From contig JALEGE010000066.1 of assembly GCA_022760335.1 (NCBI GenBank), forward strand, positions 1 to 42,601: 42,601 nt of DNA, written 5' to 3'. Below the pieces are notes generated by a model. It did no database searches and was not told the DNA's origin. It saw nothing but the letters and a program-made list of their open reading frames with translations. A program made the translations under genes and the position numbers. Of the stretch, positions 30,325-40,634 are shown piece after piece. The DNA comes from Hyphomonadaceae bacterium (GTDB lineage Bacteria; Pseudomonadota; Alphaproteobacteria; Caulobacterales; Hyphomonadaceae). Each line of letters opens with the position of its first letter. Position 1 is the stretch's first letter.

Positions 30325-32919
30325 TCAGGCCGCTTCCTGAGAAGACTTGTCCTTGCGGACACCAAGTTCCTTCTTCACCCGCTCGGCAAGCGTTTTCACA
30401 GTGAACGGCTTGGGCAGGAAAGAGACCTGACGATCCTCGTCCAGTTGCTTGGCGACATCGCGCTCTGCATAGCCGGAGATAAAGATGATGCGCGCATCGC
30501 CGAGATAATCGCGCGCCTCGCGCATCAAAGTCGGGCCATCAATGCCGGGCATCACCACATCGGAGATGATCAGGTCAAAGCTGCAAGGCTGTTCTTCCAG
30601 CATCTCCAGGGCTTCCTCGCCATCGCAGGCTTGTTCGACCTCATAGCCACGCGATTCCAGGAGCTGCGCCGCAATCCCGCGCACGCCGTCCTCATCCTCA
30701 ACCAGCAGAATACGGCCGCGCCCGGACATGTCGACCGGCCGCAAGGCAGCAGCCGAGGCTTCCAGGCTTTCTTCGACCGGCTCAGGCACTTCATCCGCGC
30801 GCAGTGCCGGAAGATAGAGATAGAAGGTGGTGCCTTTGCCGATCTCGGATTTCGGGCAGATGAAACCACCGGACTGTTTGATAATGCCGTAGACGGTCGA
30901 GAGACCAAGGCCCGTGCCGACACCCACTTCCTTGGTGGTGAAGAAGGGCTGGAAGATCTTGTCCATCACTTCGGCCGGCATGCCGCAGCCAGTGTCCTGC
31001 ACCTCGATCAGAAGATAATCGCCATTCTCGACATAGTGGAAGCCGAGTGCGTGGGCGTCCGCGCCGGTTGCCCGCGAGGTACGGATCGACAGCGTACCGC
31101 CGGAACCATCGGTTAGCATGGCATCGCGCGCATTGGCCGCCAGATTGATGATCGCGGTCTCGATCTGGTTCTTGTCGGCGCGGATATGCGGCAGGTCGCG
31201 GCCATGCCTGACATCCAGCGTCACCCGCTCGTCAAGGATCTGGCCGAGCAGGATGGAGAATTCACCCAGGAAGTCGGTGACATTCAGCACTTCAGACTTG
31301 AAGGTCTGCTGGCGGGCATAGGCCAGCAGCATGCGCACCAGATCGCGCGCACGCACGGCAAATTCATGGATGGATTTGAGATTCTCAAAGCTCGGATCGC
31401 CAACCGGATGGCGTGTCACCAGCGTGTCGGTGTTCAGCATAATCCCGGTCAGCACATTGTTGAAATCATGCGCCACGCCGCCGGCGAGCTGGCCGATGGC
31501 CTGCATCTTCTCGCCCTGCGCCAGGCGCAGCTCCAGCGCCTTCTGCTCGGTCATGTCGATGACATAGGCGACCGAGGGCCGGCCTTGGACATCCAGCGTA
31601 ACGAACACGCTGACATGGCGTATTTCATTGCCGGCGAGCTTCAGCGGCATTGGCTTGTCAATGGCCTCCAAAAGCTTCGAAGCCAGCGCTTCCTGCCCTT
31701 CATCGCCAACAAACATGTCGGCAAAGCGTGTGCCCGGCTGTGCCTTGCCATCGGTGAGCGTCATCAGGGCGCGGTTGGAATCCAGGATCACCGCGCTTTC
31801 AACCGAACCGCCTTCCAGGCGCACCGCGCCGAAGGGCGCATCGTCAAACATCGGGTCGCCATCCGTGCGCGGCGGACGCGAGGCTGTTTGGAAGCTTACC
31901 CGATCGGAGCCGGCATAGGTCTGCGCATTCGGCATCAGCACCGTGCGCCCGTGCGCCGAGGCGCCCTTGCCTGACCAGGTGGTGATCGCCTGCACCGGCA
32001 CTTCGACCCCATCGCGCCCGCGCACCATGATGTCAGCCCGGCCTGGCTGGCCGGTTTTCTTGTCACGCGAGAGCAGTTTCACGAATTCCGGGCGCATAAT
32101 GTCATCGATGCGCACATCCTTGGCGTCTTCCGCCAGGCCGAGCAGTTCGCGCAGCCAGGCATTGGCATAGGTCAGCGTGCCATCCGGGCGCGCTGCGAAG
32201 AAGCCCATGGGCGCGTCTTCCACATATAGCGCGCGTAGATCGGCCGCGCCGGTGGCTTCCTCGCTGCCGGCAATACGGCGCAGGCGCCAGAGCGCACGTC
32301 CCTTGGTAAGCGGAGAAACGCCAACCTCGAATTGCGCCGGCACACCATCACGCCCCAGCGTGATTGGCGGCAGGACCTCACGGCGGCTCTCGCCAGCCCG
32401 CGCGGCGCGCGACAAACGGAAGATTGGGGCAGAAACCCCGTGCGAAGCGCCAAACAAACGATCAACAGGCTCAGCCTCACTGCCAGAGCCGGGTGCGGAC
32501 AGGGCAATCTCGCTAAGATCCTTGTAAGAAGCATTGGCCGCGATCGGCGCGCCAGAGCGCTCAGTGACCAGAACGGCTTCATCCAGCGCTTCGATCCATT
32601 GAAAGCGAGGACGCTGGGGCGTGGTCGCCTCGGCGGCAGAGCCGCGATCAGGAAAGAGGCCCAGCCGCTGGCCAGCCCCGCGCAACACCCAAAGCAGGAA
32701 AACCATGCCGCCCGCAGCCATGGCGATCAGCAGGATCGGCCCAGTGGCGCCAACCGCTTCGGGCCAGGCAATCGCCACACTGGCCGCGGCAACCGCCACA
32801 AGAAGGCTCGCCCAGAAGAAAAGTTGGAGCACATCCATTTTCGGCCGGCGCGCGGGCTCGGCTGCATCCACGGTCTCATCGGCCTGCGTGGCGGGGGATA
32901 TGGGATTTTGCGTTTCCAT
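30325..32919 (-). CDS. cckA: Cell-cycle hybrid histidine kinase CckA
   Basis: The 864-residue kinase has two membrane helices (30-52 and 60-79), PAS-like sensor regions (about 105-215, 225-335 and 355-460), and HisKA with His484 in '[13 protein letters not shown]'. The ATPase domain has '[10 protein letters not shown]', 'DTGCGM' and '[12 protein letters not shown]'. The receiver (735-850) has Asp787 in 'ISDVVMP' and Lys837 in 'FLPKPFT'. The 'AHDFNN' box and '[11 protein letters not shown]' in the receiver are marks of CckA, which passes phosphate through ChpT to CtrA and controls the alphaproteobacterial cell cycle. In Caulobacter it switches to phosphatase with cyclic di-GMP, which fits the nearby GGDEF genes. 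It is divergent from the DUF885 lipoprotein gene. Confidence 0.93.
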   Translation of the reverse strand: METQNPISPATQADETVDAAEPARRPKMDVLQLFFWASLLVAVAAASVAIAWPEAVGATGPILLIAMAAGGMVFLLWVLRGAGQRLGLFPDRGSAAEATTPQRPRFQWIEALDEAVLVTERSGAPIAANASYKDLSEIALSAPGSGSEAEPVDRLFGASHGVSAPIFRLSRAARAGESRREVLPPITLGRDGVPAQFEVGVSPLTKGRALWRLRRIAGSEEATGAADLRALYVEDAPMGFFAARPDGTLTYANAWLRELLGLAEDAKDVRIDDIMRPEFVKLLSRDKKTGQPGRADIMVRGRDGVEVPVQAITTWSGKGASAHGRTVLMPNAQTYAGSDRVSFQTASRPPRTDGDPMFDDAPFGAVRLEGGSVESAVILDSNRALMTLTDGKAQPGTRFADMFVGDEGQEALASKLLEAIDKPMPLKLAGNEIRHVSVFVTLDVQGRPSVAYVIDMTEQKALELRLAQGEKMQAIGQLAGGVAHDFNNVLTGIMLNTDTLVTRHPVGDPSFENLKSIHEFAVRARDLVRMLLAYARQQTFKSEVLNVTDFLGEFSILLGQILDERVTLDVRHGRDLPHIRADKNQIETAIINLAANARDAMLTDGSGGTLSIRTSRATGADAHALGFHYVENGDYLLIEVQDTGCGMPAEVMDKIFQPFFTTKEVGVGTGLGLSTVYGIIKQSGGFICPKSEIGKGTTFYLYLPALRADEVPEPVEESLEASAAALRPVDMSGRGRILLVEDEDGVRGIAAQLLESRGYEVEQACDGEEALEMLEEQPCSFDLIISDVVMPGIDGPTLMREARDYLGDARIIFISGYAERDVAKQLDEDRQVSFLPKPFTVKTLAERVKKELGVRKDKSSQEAA

Positions 32920-33040
32920 AGACCTGTCCTACTCCTGCCCATACGCCAGTTTGCGACGATTCGCGGCTGCCGCATCTGCTTGTGTTCACGCACAGCAATT
33001 GGGCAGATGTTCCACCATCATAACGTCTCGTTGGCAGCCA

Positions 33041-33050
33041 ATGGTTAACC
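33041..33050. promoter_or_regulatory. CtrA half-site-like palindrome between cckA and the peptidase gene
   Basis: ATGGTTAACC at 33041-33050 contains TTAACCAT on the minus strand, the CtrA half site. No second half at the right distance was found, so it is only a weak candidate in the shared 198-bp promoter region. Confidence 0.3.
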
Positions 33051-33117
33051 AAACGCGAAAAACCATTAAGAATGAGCCCGCAAAGCTGCTTTTCGCAACA
33101 ATAAGGTGAAGTCCCCG

Positions 33118-34992
33118 ATGCGCCAGACCTCTACTTTTTTCGCTGCCCTGCTCGTGCTTGCCGCCTGCGGAAGCGAGCCACCAGCCTCGCCGGTCTCGGA
33201 AGCAGAAGCGCTCAGTGCACCTGAAACGCCCGCCATGGACGCGGTCTCCCAGACCGAGGCGATCAATGCCTTTTTTGAGGAGAAATGGGACGAAGCGGTC
33301 GCCCGCAGTCCGATGACCCAGACCTATCTGGGCATGAAGGGCGAAAGCTATGGCGCCTGGGATGACCCCTCCATGGCCACAGCGGAAGCCGAATTGCAGC
33401 ATCAGCGCGATGCCGTGGCCGAAATGAAAGACCAGTTCGACTATGATGCGCTGGACGCTCAAGCGCAGCTGTCCTGGCGCATCGCCGAGTATCAGCTGGA
33501 ACGGGCTGAAGCCGACTGGCCATATCGCTATCACGGCTACACCTTCAACCAGATGTTCGGCGTGCAAAGCTCCATCCCCGCCTTCCTGATTAACCAGCAC
33601 CGTATCGCCACGAAGGAAGATGCAGACGCTTATGTGGAACGCCTTTACGGGATTGAGGATTATCTCGGCGAACATGTGGCCAATAGCGAGGAGTCAGCGC
33701 GCCTGGGCATACAGCCGCCACGCTTTGTCTATGACTATGTGATTTCTGACGCGGAAAACGTCATCACCGGCTTTCCCTTCTCCCAGAGCCGGGCGACCCT
33801 CTCACCGCTTTATGAGGACTTCGAAGGCAAGGTGGATGCACTGGTCACCAGTGGCGAAGTTGATGGACCGACTGCCGCGTCCCTGAAGGCCGATGCGGTC
33901 GAGGCCCTGCTCGACAGCGCCGGACCGGCCTATGAAAACCTGGTTGCGATGATGACGGCTCAGGCCGAAACGGCAACGGATGAAGATGGCGTCTGGAAAC
34001 TGCCAGATGGCGCGGCCTATTACGAAACCCGGCTGAAAGCGCGCACCACAACCGACATGACAGCCAGTGAGATCCATGATCTCGGCCTGGCAGAAACTGA
34101 ACGTATCCACAATGAGATGCGCGCCATCATGGAAGCGGTGGAGTTCGACGGCACGCTGCAGGACTTCTTCGAATTCATGCGCACGGACGAGCAATTCTAC
34201 TACCCCAATACCGAAGAGGGCAAAGCGCAATATATCTCCGAAGCCGAGGCTTTGATCGAGGAAATGAAGCCCCGTCTGCCAGAGGTGTTCAACCGCTTTC
34301 CCAAGGCCGACATGATCGTGAAGGCCGTCGAGCCCTTCCGCGAACAATCGGCCGGCAAGGCCTTCTATCAGCGCCCTTCTGCGGATGGTTCGCGGCCCGG
34401 CACCTATTACGCCAATCTCTACCGCATGGAGGACATGCCGACCTATCAGATGGCTGCGCTCGCCTATCATGAGGGCATTCCCGGCCACCATATGCAGATC
34501 GCCATCCAGCAGGAGCTGGACGGCGTGCCGAGCTTCCGGCGCTTTTCCGGCGTGACCGCCTATTCCGAGGGCTGGGGGCTTTATTCTGAGTATTTCCCGA
34601 AGGAGATGGGTTTTTACGAAGACCCCTATTCCGACTTCGGCCGCCTCGCCATGGAGCTCTGGCGCGCCGCGCGCCTGGTGGTCGATACTGGGCTGCACGA
34701 CAAGCAGTGGACACGCGAGGAAGCCACCCAGTGGCTGCTCGAAAACACGCCCAATCCCGAGGGCGATGCACGCAAGGCGATCGACCGCTATATCGTGATG
34801 CCGGGTCAGGCCACGGCCTACAAGATCGGCATGAACAAGATCCTTCAGCTACGCGAACATGCCCGCGCGCAACTGGGCGAAGCCTTCGATATTCGCGACT
34901 TTCACGATGTCATCCTGGAAAATGGTCCGGTGCCGCTGGCCGTGCTGGAGGAGAATGTCGAGACCTATATCGAAAGGACCAAACAGACATAA
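33118..34992 (+). CDS. DUF885 lipoprotein, probable zinc-metallopeptidase
   Basis: From the ATG at 33118 the protein has 624 residues. It starts with a lipoprotein signal whose lipobox 'LAAC' precedes 'GSEPPASP'. The long helical body is of the DUF885 family. The diagnostic 'YHEGIPGHHMQ' (a zinc-binding HExxH-like motif) and later 'YSEGWGLYSEY' support a peptidase of the M2/M3-like fold class. It should act in the periplasm. A GTG at 33106 would add four residues before the signal peptide; AAGGTG lies nine bases before the ATG, which I prefer. Its substrates are unknown. It is divergent from cckA. Confidence 0.9.
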   Translation: MRQTSTFFAALLVLAACGSEPPASPVSEAEALSAPETPAMDAVSQTEAINAFFEEKWDEAVARSPMTQTYLGMKGESYGAWDDPSMATAEAELQHQRDAVAEMKDQFDYDALDAQAQLSWRIAEYQLERAEADWPYRYHGYTFNQMFGVQSSIPAFLINQHRIATKEDADAYVERLYGIEDYLGEHVANSEESARLGIQPPRFVYDYVISDAENVITGFPFSQSRATLSPLYEDFEGKVDALVTSGEVDGPTAASLKADAVEALLDSAGPAYENLVAMMTAQAETATDEDGVWKLPDGAAYYETRLKARTTTDMTASEIHDLGLAETERIHNEMRAIMEAVEFDGTLQDFFEFMRTDEQFYYPNTEEGKAQYISEAEALIEEMKPRLPEVFNRFPKADMIVKAVEPFREQSAGKAFYQRPSADGSRPGTYYANLYRMEDMPTYQMAALAYHEGIPGHHMQIAIQQELDGVPSFRRFSGVTAYSEGWGLYSEYFPKEMGFYEDPYSDFGRLAMELWRAARLVVDTGLHDKQWTREEATQWLLENTPNPEGDARKAIDRYIVMPGQATAYKIGMNKILQLREHARAQLGEAFDIRDFHDVILENGPVPLAVLEENVETYIERTKQT

Positions 34993-35138
34993 TCTTAACA
35001 CCCGCGCCCCATTTGTTCAGGCGAAACCGGGCGCAATACAACCACAGATAAAATTACAGCTATTACAAGGACTTATTAAGCAGACCTCATATACAGCTCG
35101 CACTTGCGTATAGAAAACAGCAAAAACCGAGTTGGGTC

Positions 35139-37177
35139 ATGATTGAAGTTATCTCCTGCATCGCTCTGGATCATGACCTCAGATTGGTAGCGCTAGCAGG
35201 AACGGTCTGCATCCTGGGTGCTGTTGCGGTAATCCACTTATTGAGCCGTTGCCACGTCACGAAAGGTCCCGCACGGATTGGCTGGAGCCTTCTGACCAGC
35301 ATCGCCCTGGGGTGCGCGGTCTGGAGCACGCACTTCATCGCCATGCTGGCCTACCAGGCAAGCGTGCCTGTTGCCTTTGATCTGACGCTTACCATGTGGT
35401 CTCTGATCGGGCCGATGGTCGCCATGGTGCCAATCATTTATTTTGGCACAGGATCGCAGCAAAAATGGGCGCCAATCGCGACCGGTGGTCTGATCGGCGT
35501 TTCCATCTCCACACTCCATTATGTCGGCATGACCGCGTACCGCGTGGACGGTATCGTGGAATGGCGCACAGGATACATCATTGCATCTGTTCTCTTGGCG
35601 GTCATATTTGGCGCCCTGGCCTTTCGCAGCACGGCGCGCCATCTAAATTCAAAGCTAAACCTGATTGGCATTGCCCTGTTCAGCGGTGCCGTGATTGGGC
35701 TGCACTTCACCGGCATGACAGCGATTCGGATCATTCCGCTGCGTCTCAGCGAGACCTCCATGTCACCGGAAACCTTCCAGGCCATGGCCATGGCAACTGC
35801 TCTTGGCGGCCTTCTCGTGATCGTCACAGGACTGGTCAGCTATCTCATCGATACCCGCACGCGGACAGAGAATTACAACCAACTCCTCAAAATGGCGACA
35901 ACCGATGAACTGACCGGTATTCCGAACCGCACAGCCTATCTGGAAAGGCTTCAACACAAGCTGGAGCTTTGCGAGCGTCATCCCACGCTCCAGTTTGCCG
36001 TGATCGGGCTCGACATGGACCGGTTCAAGGACATCAATGATGCTCACGGCCATTCGGCGGGTGACCTCGTCCTGAAAACCATCGCCGAACGGATCGCGTC
36101 CGACTTGGCGGTGATGAGTTCGCGGCGATCAAGCCTTTCGAGACCCGCGGCGAACTTGAGGACTTCCTGGCACGGATTGAAGCCGCGACCACAGCAGCAG
36201 TCCATCATTGCAGCTATGATCTGAGACTCGGCGCCTCGATCGGCGTGGCTTGCTACCCATCGGATGGCACAACCGCGCATGAGCTGAGCAACAATGCCGA
36301 CCTCGCCATGTACCGCGCAAAGTCGAGTGCCTCACAAACAATCTGTTATTATGACGCCACCATGGATGAGGCCGTTCGCAAGCGCCGCGAACTCTCGAGC
36401 GCATTACGCATGGCCCTACAGAACGGTGAACTCGAGCTGCACTACCAGGTACAAACCTCCATTCAGAGTGGTGAGGTGCGTGGATATGAGGCCTTGTTGC
36501 GCTGGACCCATCCCCAGCTTGGACGCATCTCACCAGACGTCTTCATTCCGATTGCCGAAGAGAACGGCATGATCATCGAACTGGGTGAGTGGGTTTTGCG
36601 CACGGCCTGTGAGGAAGCCGTCAGATGGGACACCCCCTTGCGTGTGGCTGTGAATATCTCGGCGGTCCAGCTCATGCAGGTGGAGTTGCCGCGCATGATC
36701 CATGAAACCCTGATGGAAACCGGGTTGCCGGCATCGCGTCTGGAAATCGAGCTGACGGAAACGGCAATTTTCGAAGACCGCGAGCGTTCCATGCATGTGC
36801 TTCGACAGATCAAGGCTCTGGGTGTCGGTGTCGCCCTGGACGATTTCGGGACCGGATATTCCTCACTTGAGGTTCTGCGCTCCTTTCCCTTCGACAAGAT
36901 CAAGCTTGATCGCTTTTTCATGCACGAAATCGAGACCAGCCATACGGCCAAGGCCATGGTCCGCTCGGTGCTGGCACTCGGAAAGAACCTTGCCATTCCA
37001 GTCCTGGCAGAAGGCGTGGAAACCCATAGCCAACTGCTTATCCTGGCCCAGGAAGGATTTGATGAGATGCAGGGCTACCTGCTCGGGCGCCCCTCACGGG
37101 TTATACAGCCGGCCCAATTGCCAGACCTGGAAGAGGCGGGCGAAGCCTTGGAGACAAGCGCTAAAAAGACCGCCTGA
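35139..37177 (+). pseudogene. Frameshifted MHYT-GGDEF-EAL cyclic di-GMP protein
   Basis: The first frame (35139-36224) encodes about seven membrane helices with three MHYT-type motifs ('STHFIAM', 'TLHYVGM', 'GLHFTGM') and the start of a GGDEF domain ('[11 protein letters not shown]', '[18 protein letters not shown]'). At about 36098 the reading frame changes. The second frame carries 'VRLGGDEF' and then the rest of GGDEF and a full EAL domain ('GYEALLRW', 'LDDFGTGYSSL', 'AEGVET'), ending at 37177. Between 'GD' and 'GGDEF' there are only 41 bases, against 69 in the intact cyclase at 28421, so about 28 bases are missing. This is more than a single-base read error. Two separate products are possible, from 35139 and from a GTG at 36245, but an inactivated gene is likelier. 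Confidence 0.85.
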
Positions 37178-37271
37178 GCCCACAGGCAAAAAAGTTTTGA
37201 AATAATCTGACCCCTTTCTCCGGGATCTCGCGCCTTCGTCGGTAAGCCCAACCGACAAAGGAGCGAGGCCC
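37178..37271 (+). promoter_or_regulatory. Leader of the kinase/SPFH operon with a small hairpin
   Basis: This 94-bp gap precedes the first gene of the right-hand operon. GTCGGT at 37238-37243 pairs with ACCGAC at 37251-37256 over a seven-base loop, directly before the ribosome site AAAGGAG at 37257-37263. An AT-rich stretch is at 37190-37208. I found no clear -35/-10 pair. The hairpin could affect access to the ribosome site. Confidence 0.35.
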
Positions 37272-37826
37272 ATGGACAACGCCATCGATCAGATCCCCGC
37301 CGAAGCCTGGCCGTGGATCGACCTTCTCTTCAACATCACCTGCGCGGCCGCCGGCATATGGCTGGCCATCACCGTCTTCGTGCTCTGGCGCCGCGCGGCT
37401 TCAAATGTTACGCCGGTTTCCAGCGTGCCCAAGAACAAGCGCGCCCAGCCCGATTTCCTGGAAGTGGACGAGAAAGCCCGACGCGAGGCGATTGCCCGTG
37501 GCGAGGCCTTCGACAAGGAACTGGAGGCCCGCGACCGGGCCGAAGCCCGCCAGGAACGCCGGGCCGCCAAGCATAAGCGCAGCCCGTTGCAGCGTATTGC
37601 CGGGCTCATCACCCTCTTGATGGCAATTTTCTCGCTGGTTTCAGCCGCCGTGTCAGTGATCTGGCAGGTCGGCTTCATCGGCAACATGCTGGAGCAGTAT
37701 TCCGCCGGTGACCGTCTGATGGCGCTGGTGACCCATCACCCGATCGGCGTCACGATCGCCGTGCTGGTGATCTGCTTCCACATTTATCGCTTTTTCACTG
37801 ACCGCAAGTGGCAACAGGAGGCTTGA
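37272..37826 (+). CDS. Three-TM membrane protein, first gene of the SPFH-FHA-kinase-protease operon
   Basis: The 184-residue protein has hydrophobic segments at about 16-39, 109-136 and 153-175. A highly charged, probably helical cytoplasmic region (60-104) rich in Arg, Glu and Ala lies between the first two. I do not recognise a family. Its stop is two bases before the next start, so the two genes are almost certainly co-translated. The likely job is a membrane anchor for the soluble SPFH protein encoded next, but that is inference from position only. AAAGGAG lies eight bases before the ATG. Confidence 0.82.
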   Translation: MDNAIDQIPAEAWPWIDLLFNITCAAAGIWLAITVFVLWRRAASNVTPVSSVPKNKRAQPDFLEVDEKARREAIARGEAFDKELEARDRAEARQERRAAKHKRSPLQRIAGLITLLMAIFSLVSAAVSVIWQVGFIGNMLEQYSAGDRLMALVTHHPIGVTIAVLVICFHIYRFFTDRKWQQEA

Positions 37827-37828
37827 TC

Positions 37829-39454
37829 ATGGCCAGCCAACCCCTCGTCCTGAGTGACCCCCGCATGGTGGCCGAATTTGTCCGCCAGTCCGAATTCAAG
37901 GGCATCACCGAACAGCGCTTTGCCGTTCCGCCCGACTATGCCGCCCTTCTCTTCGTCAATGGCGAGCTGAAGGACACCTTCAAGGGCGGACACTTCTCCG
38001 TCGGCGGCCTGATGAACGCCCTGAAAGGCATCATTGGCGGCTCCCAACATGTCGGCATGCTGCTGGCGGACCTGAAGCCCTTCTCGATCGAAGCCGAGTT
38101 TGAGGGAACCACGCGCGACAATGTCATCGCGCTCGGCAAGGTGACCGTCGAGATGCAGGTCAACCCCGACCATCCGTCCAATATTCTGGGCATGATGCAT
38201 GGTGTTTCACGCGGCGCCAGCGACAAGCAAGGCCCCGGCCGCAAGGCGCTCTCGCGTCTGGATATCTACAACCGGATCTCCGAGCATATACATGTCCGGG
38301 TCCTACAGGACACGCTTGCCAAAGTGGATGCTGAGGATCTGCGCGGCAATGCTGGGGTCCAGGACAAGATCCAGGCCGACATGATGGTCGAGATCGAGCG
38401 CATCTTCGGCAATCTCGGCCTCATGGTGAACGCTGTCACCGTCAACTGGGCCAAGAATGAGGTTGAGGAAGCTGCGATCCAACGCGCCAAGGAAGAGCGC
38501 GAAGAGGAAGCGGCTGATTTCGAGGTGGCCCGCCTCAAGCGCCAGATTGAGCGCAACGACGATGCGTTCGAATTCCAGCTCAACAGCGACCTTGATCGCG
38601 CCAAGCTGCAAAGCGCGGCTGAGGATGAGCTCGAACACATGGCGCTCAACAGCCAGGTCAGTCTCATCGATGCCCGCACCGAGCATGAACGCCGCCAGGC
38701 CATCGAGGCACTCGGCCACGAGATCACGGTCCTGCGCACCGAACGCGTGGCACGCTTCGAAAACGAGATCGCCGAGGCCGACCAGGTCGAGACGCTGACA
38801 CGCAAGATGAAGAAGCGCCGCGAGCTGGAACTGGAAATTGACGAGCTGGAAGCCGAGCACGCCAATGCCATGAAAAAGGCCGGCGCCTTCACCCAGGCCG
38901 ATATCGACGCGCATCTCCAGCGCCAGCAGCATGAGCACCTGAAACGCATGCAGGAGCTTGATCACCAGAACCGCGAGTTCGACGTGAAGCTGCGCATCAT
39001 GGAAGCCAAGGCTCAGGCGGAGATCGTCAATGCCGGGAAGAAAACTGACGCTGACGGCAAGATCGACCAGATCAAGGCCCTGCGCGGGCTGTCTGCTGCC
39101 GAGATCAAGGCGATCACCGCCGGCCTCTCGCCCGACGTCGCCAAGGTGCTGGTGGAAGAAGCCCGTGCGCAGGCCGATGGCGAATCCAATGCCAAGGTCA
39201 TGGAAGTGATGCAGCAGATGGTGGAAGCGGCCACCGCCTCGCAGATCCGCTCTGAACAGCAGGCCCGCGACATGTTTTCCATGGGCATGGCGGGCGCGGC
39301 GAATGTCGCCCAGGGCACCGGCCACAAGGCCCAGCCCGGCACCTCGCCCACCGCCGATGCTGGCGCTGCCGAGATCGAGTGCCCGAAATGCGGGCGCAAG
39401 AACGCGGCCACATCGCGCTTCTGCATGGGCTGCGGCAACCAGCTGCGCGTCTGA
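37829..39454 (+). CDS. SPFH-like coiled-coil protein with C-terminal zinc ribbon
   Basis: The 541-residue protein has no membrane segment. Residues 25-215 resemble an SPFH/band-7 domain ('FAVPPDYAALLFVNGELKDT', 31-50, is a typical start). A long Glu/Arg/Ala coiled coil follows (215-405), then a second SPFH-tail-like stretch, 'LSAAEIKAITAGLSPDVAKVL' region (421-441). A CxxC-x10-CxxC zinc ribbon closes the chain (Cys518, 521, 532, 535). SPFH proteins form ring scaffolds. From memory, Bacillus YdjI has SPFH plus a zinc ribbon and works with a membrane partner in envelope stress. AGGAGG lies seven bases before the ATG, so the GTG at 37808 is not used. The next gene starts 30 bp on. Confidence 0.88.
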   Translation: MASQPLVLSDPRMVAEFVRQSEFKGITEQRFAVPPDYAALLFVNGELKDTFKGGHFSVGGLMNALKGIIGGSQHVGMLLADLKPFSIEAEFEGTTRDNVIALGKVTVEMQVNPDHPSNILGMMHGVSRGASDKQGPGRKALSRLDIYNRISEHIHVRVLQDTLAKVDAEDLRGNAGVQDKIQADMMVEIERIFGNLGLMVNAVTVNWAKNEVEEAAIQRAKEEREEEAADFEVARLKRQIERNDDAFEFQLNSDLDRAKLQSAAEDELEHMALNSQVSLIDARTEHERRQAIEALGHEITVLRTERVARFENEIAEADQVETLTRKMKKRRELELEIDELEAEHANAMKKAGAFTQADIDAHLQRQQHEHLKRMQELDHQNREFDVKLRIMEAKAQAEIVNAGKKTDADGKIDQIKALRGLSAAEIKAITAGLSPDVAKVLVEEARAQADGESNAKVMEVMQQMVEAATASQIRSEQQARDMFSMGMAGAANVAQGTGHKAQPGTSPTADAGAAEIECPKCGRKNAATSRFCMGCGNQLRV

Positions 39455-39484
39455 GCCGGAAAGACTGGAACCAGGAGGCCTCCC

Positions 39485-40630
39485 ATGAGCAGTGCCATCT
39501 CGCCCTTCACAGAGCGTGCCTGTTGTCACCGCACCACGCTCGCCCACGAAGCCGCCTTTTGCGGTGAGTGCGGCAAACCGGCGGTGCGCTGCATGGCGCA
39601 TTCGGAATGCGGCGGCCTCCTGGATGTTGGCGACCTCTGCCAGGTCTGCGTCTGGCCGGAGGTTGTGCTGGATGCCAGCGCCATGCGCGAGGCCCAACGC
39701 GGCGGCGTGATGACGCTTCCCCTGAAGCTCAAAAACGCCTCTACAGTCGGCCTGCCGCTCTTCGTGACCGGGGTCTATTCCCGCGAGGGCCGGGGCGAAT
39801 GGCAGGCCGAACCGCAAAGCTGGGAACGCCTCGACTCTGGCCGCGAAGCCACCGTCATCGTGCGGGCCGAGGACCTGGAACGGGTCGGCCCGCACCGGGT
39901 GGAGGTCCTCTTCACCGTCGCCACACGCTGGCGCTGGCGCGAGGAGCGCTATGCCTTCGTCACCTCGGTGGATTTCACCGTCGGCGAACCGCCCAAGGAG
40001 AATGGCCACAATATCAATGTCTCCGGCGACAATGTCGGCCCGACCACGGTCTACATCTCGCAATCCTCCAGCACCTCTCCCCTGCTCTCGTCCGGCCTGC
40101 CGGAACAGGATGTGGAACTCGATCTTGTGCGCGCAGATATTGTCGAGCGCGAGATGGGCCTGCGCGGAGATTCCAAGGGCGTATACACGCCGAAATCGGT
40201 GCGCCTTTGCTTTGATGGCTTTGCCGATGGCGAGGCGCCAAAAATGAGCCTGCTGGACGGCGATTCCGGGCTTCTGAGTTTTGGTCGCCTGCGCGCGCGC
40301 CCGGCCGGCGGCACGGGCGATATTCGTATGCTTGTGCGCGGGGCGAATGGCGAAACAGACGAGGATCGTTCGCTTCAGATCTCGCGCCAGCATTTCCATC
40401 TCTATATCGAATCCGGCCGCGTCATGGTGCGCGTCAACTCAGAGGCCGGGATGACCTTGAATGGCGAGCGCCAGTCGCGCGGCGCCGTTCGCGAAATCAA
40501 TGATGGCGCGGTGATCCATCCGCTGGTGAAAGACCCCGCCGCACTGTCCCTCACCTTCCGTTTCGACATCCATAATGGCGTGACCGACGAGATCACCATC
40601 TCGGCGAAAAACGCTCAATCGCGAGGATAA
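39485..40630 (+). CDS. Cysteine-rich zinc-ribbon protein with C-terminal FHA domain
   Basis: The 381-residue protein starts with eight cysteines in 55 residues (13, 14, 26, 29, 36, 42, 52, 55), enough for two zinc sites, including the local 'AFCGECG'. A beta-rich, Ig-like region follows (75-168), then a short Gly/Ser/Asn-rich linker. Residues 262-362 look like an FHA domain, which binds phosphothreonine: 'LLSFGRLR' (263-270) fits the first conserved Arg, 'ISRQHFHL' (299-306) holds the Ser-Arg-x-His core, and 'LNGE' (325-328) the Asn-Gly turn. An FHA reader directly before a Ser/Thr kinase gene (four-base gap) suggests it reads that kinase's marks. There is no membrane segment. The FHA call is by motif and moderately sure. 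Confidence 0.85.
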   Translation: MSSAISPFTERACCHRTTLAHEAAFCGECGKPAVRCMAHSECGGLLDVGDLCQVCVWPEVVLDASAMREAQRGGVMTLPLKLKNASTVGLPLFVTGVYSREGRGEWQAEPQSWERLDSGREATVIVRAEDLERVGPHRVEVLFTVATRWRWREERYAFVTSVDFTVGEPPKENGHNINVSGDNVGPTTVYISQSSSTSPLLSSGLPEQDVELDLVRADIVEREMGLRGDSKGVYTPKSVRLCFDGFADGEAPKMSLLDGDSGLLSFGRLRARPAGGTGDIRMLVRGANGETDEDRSLQISRQHFHLYIESGRVMVRVNSEAGMTLNGERQSRGAVREINDGAVIHPLVKDPAALSLTFRFDIHNGVTDEITISAKNAQSRG

Positions 40631-40634
40631 ACCT

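Noticed and set aside
35004..35034. Hairpin GCGCCC/GGGCGC after the DUF885 gene
   Set aside because: The stem has only six pairs with a 19-base loop and no T-run, too weak to call a terminator.
36080..36120. Programmed frameshift in the MHYT-GGDEF-EAL gene
   Set aside because: No slippery run or stimulating structure is visible, and about 28 bases of the conserved domain are missing, which fits a deletion.
37190..37240. EcfG- or heat-shock-type promoter before the kinase/SPFH operon
   Set aside because: I looked for GGAAC-N16/17-GTT and CTTG-N14-CCCCAT and found neither with adequate match.
38303..40399. 698-codon open frame on the minus strand
   Set aside because: It is antisense to the SPFH and FHA genes, which have domain motifs and ribosome sites. 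The translation is rich in His/Gly/Arg without any recognisable motif.
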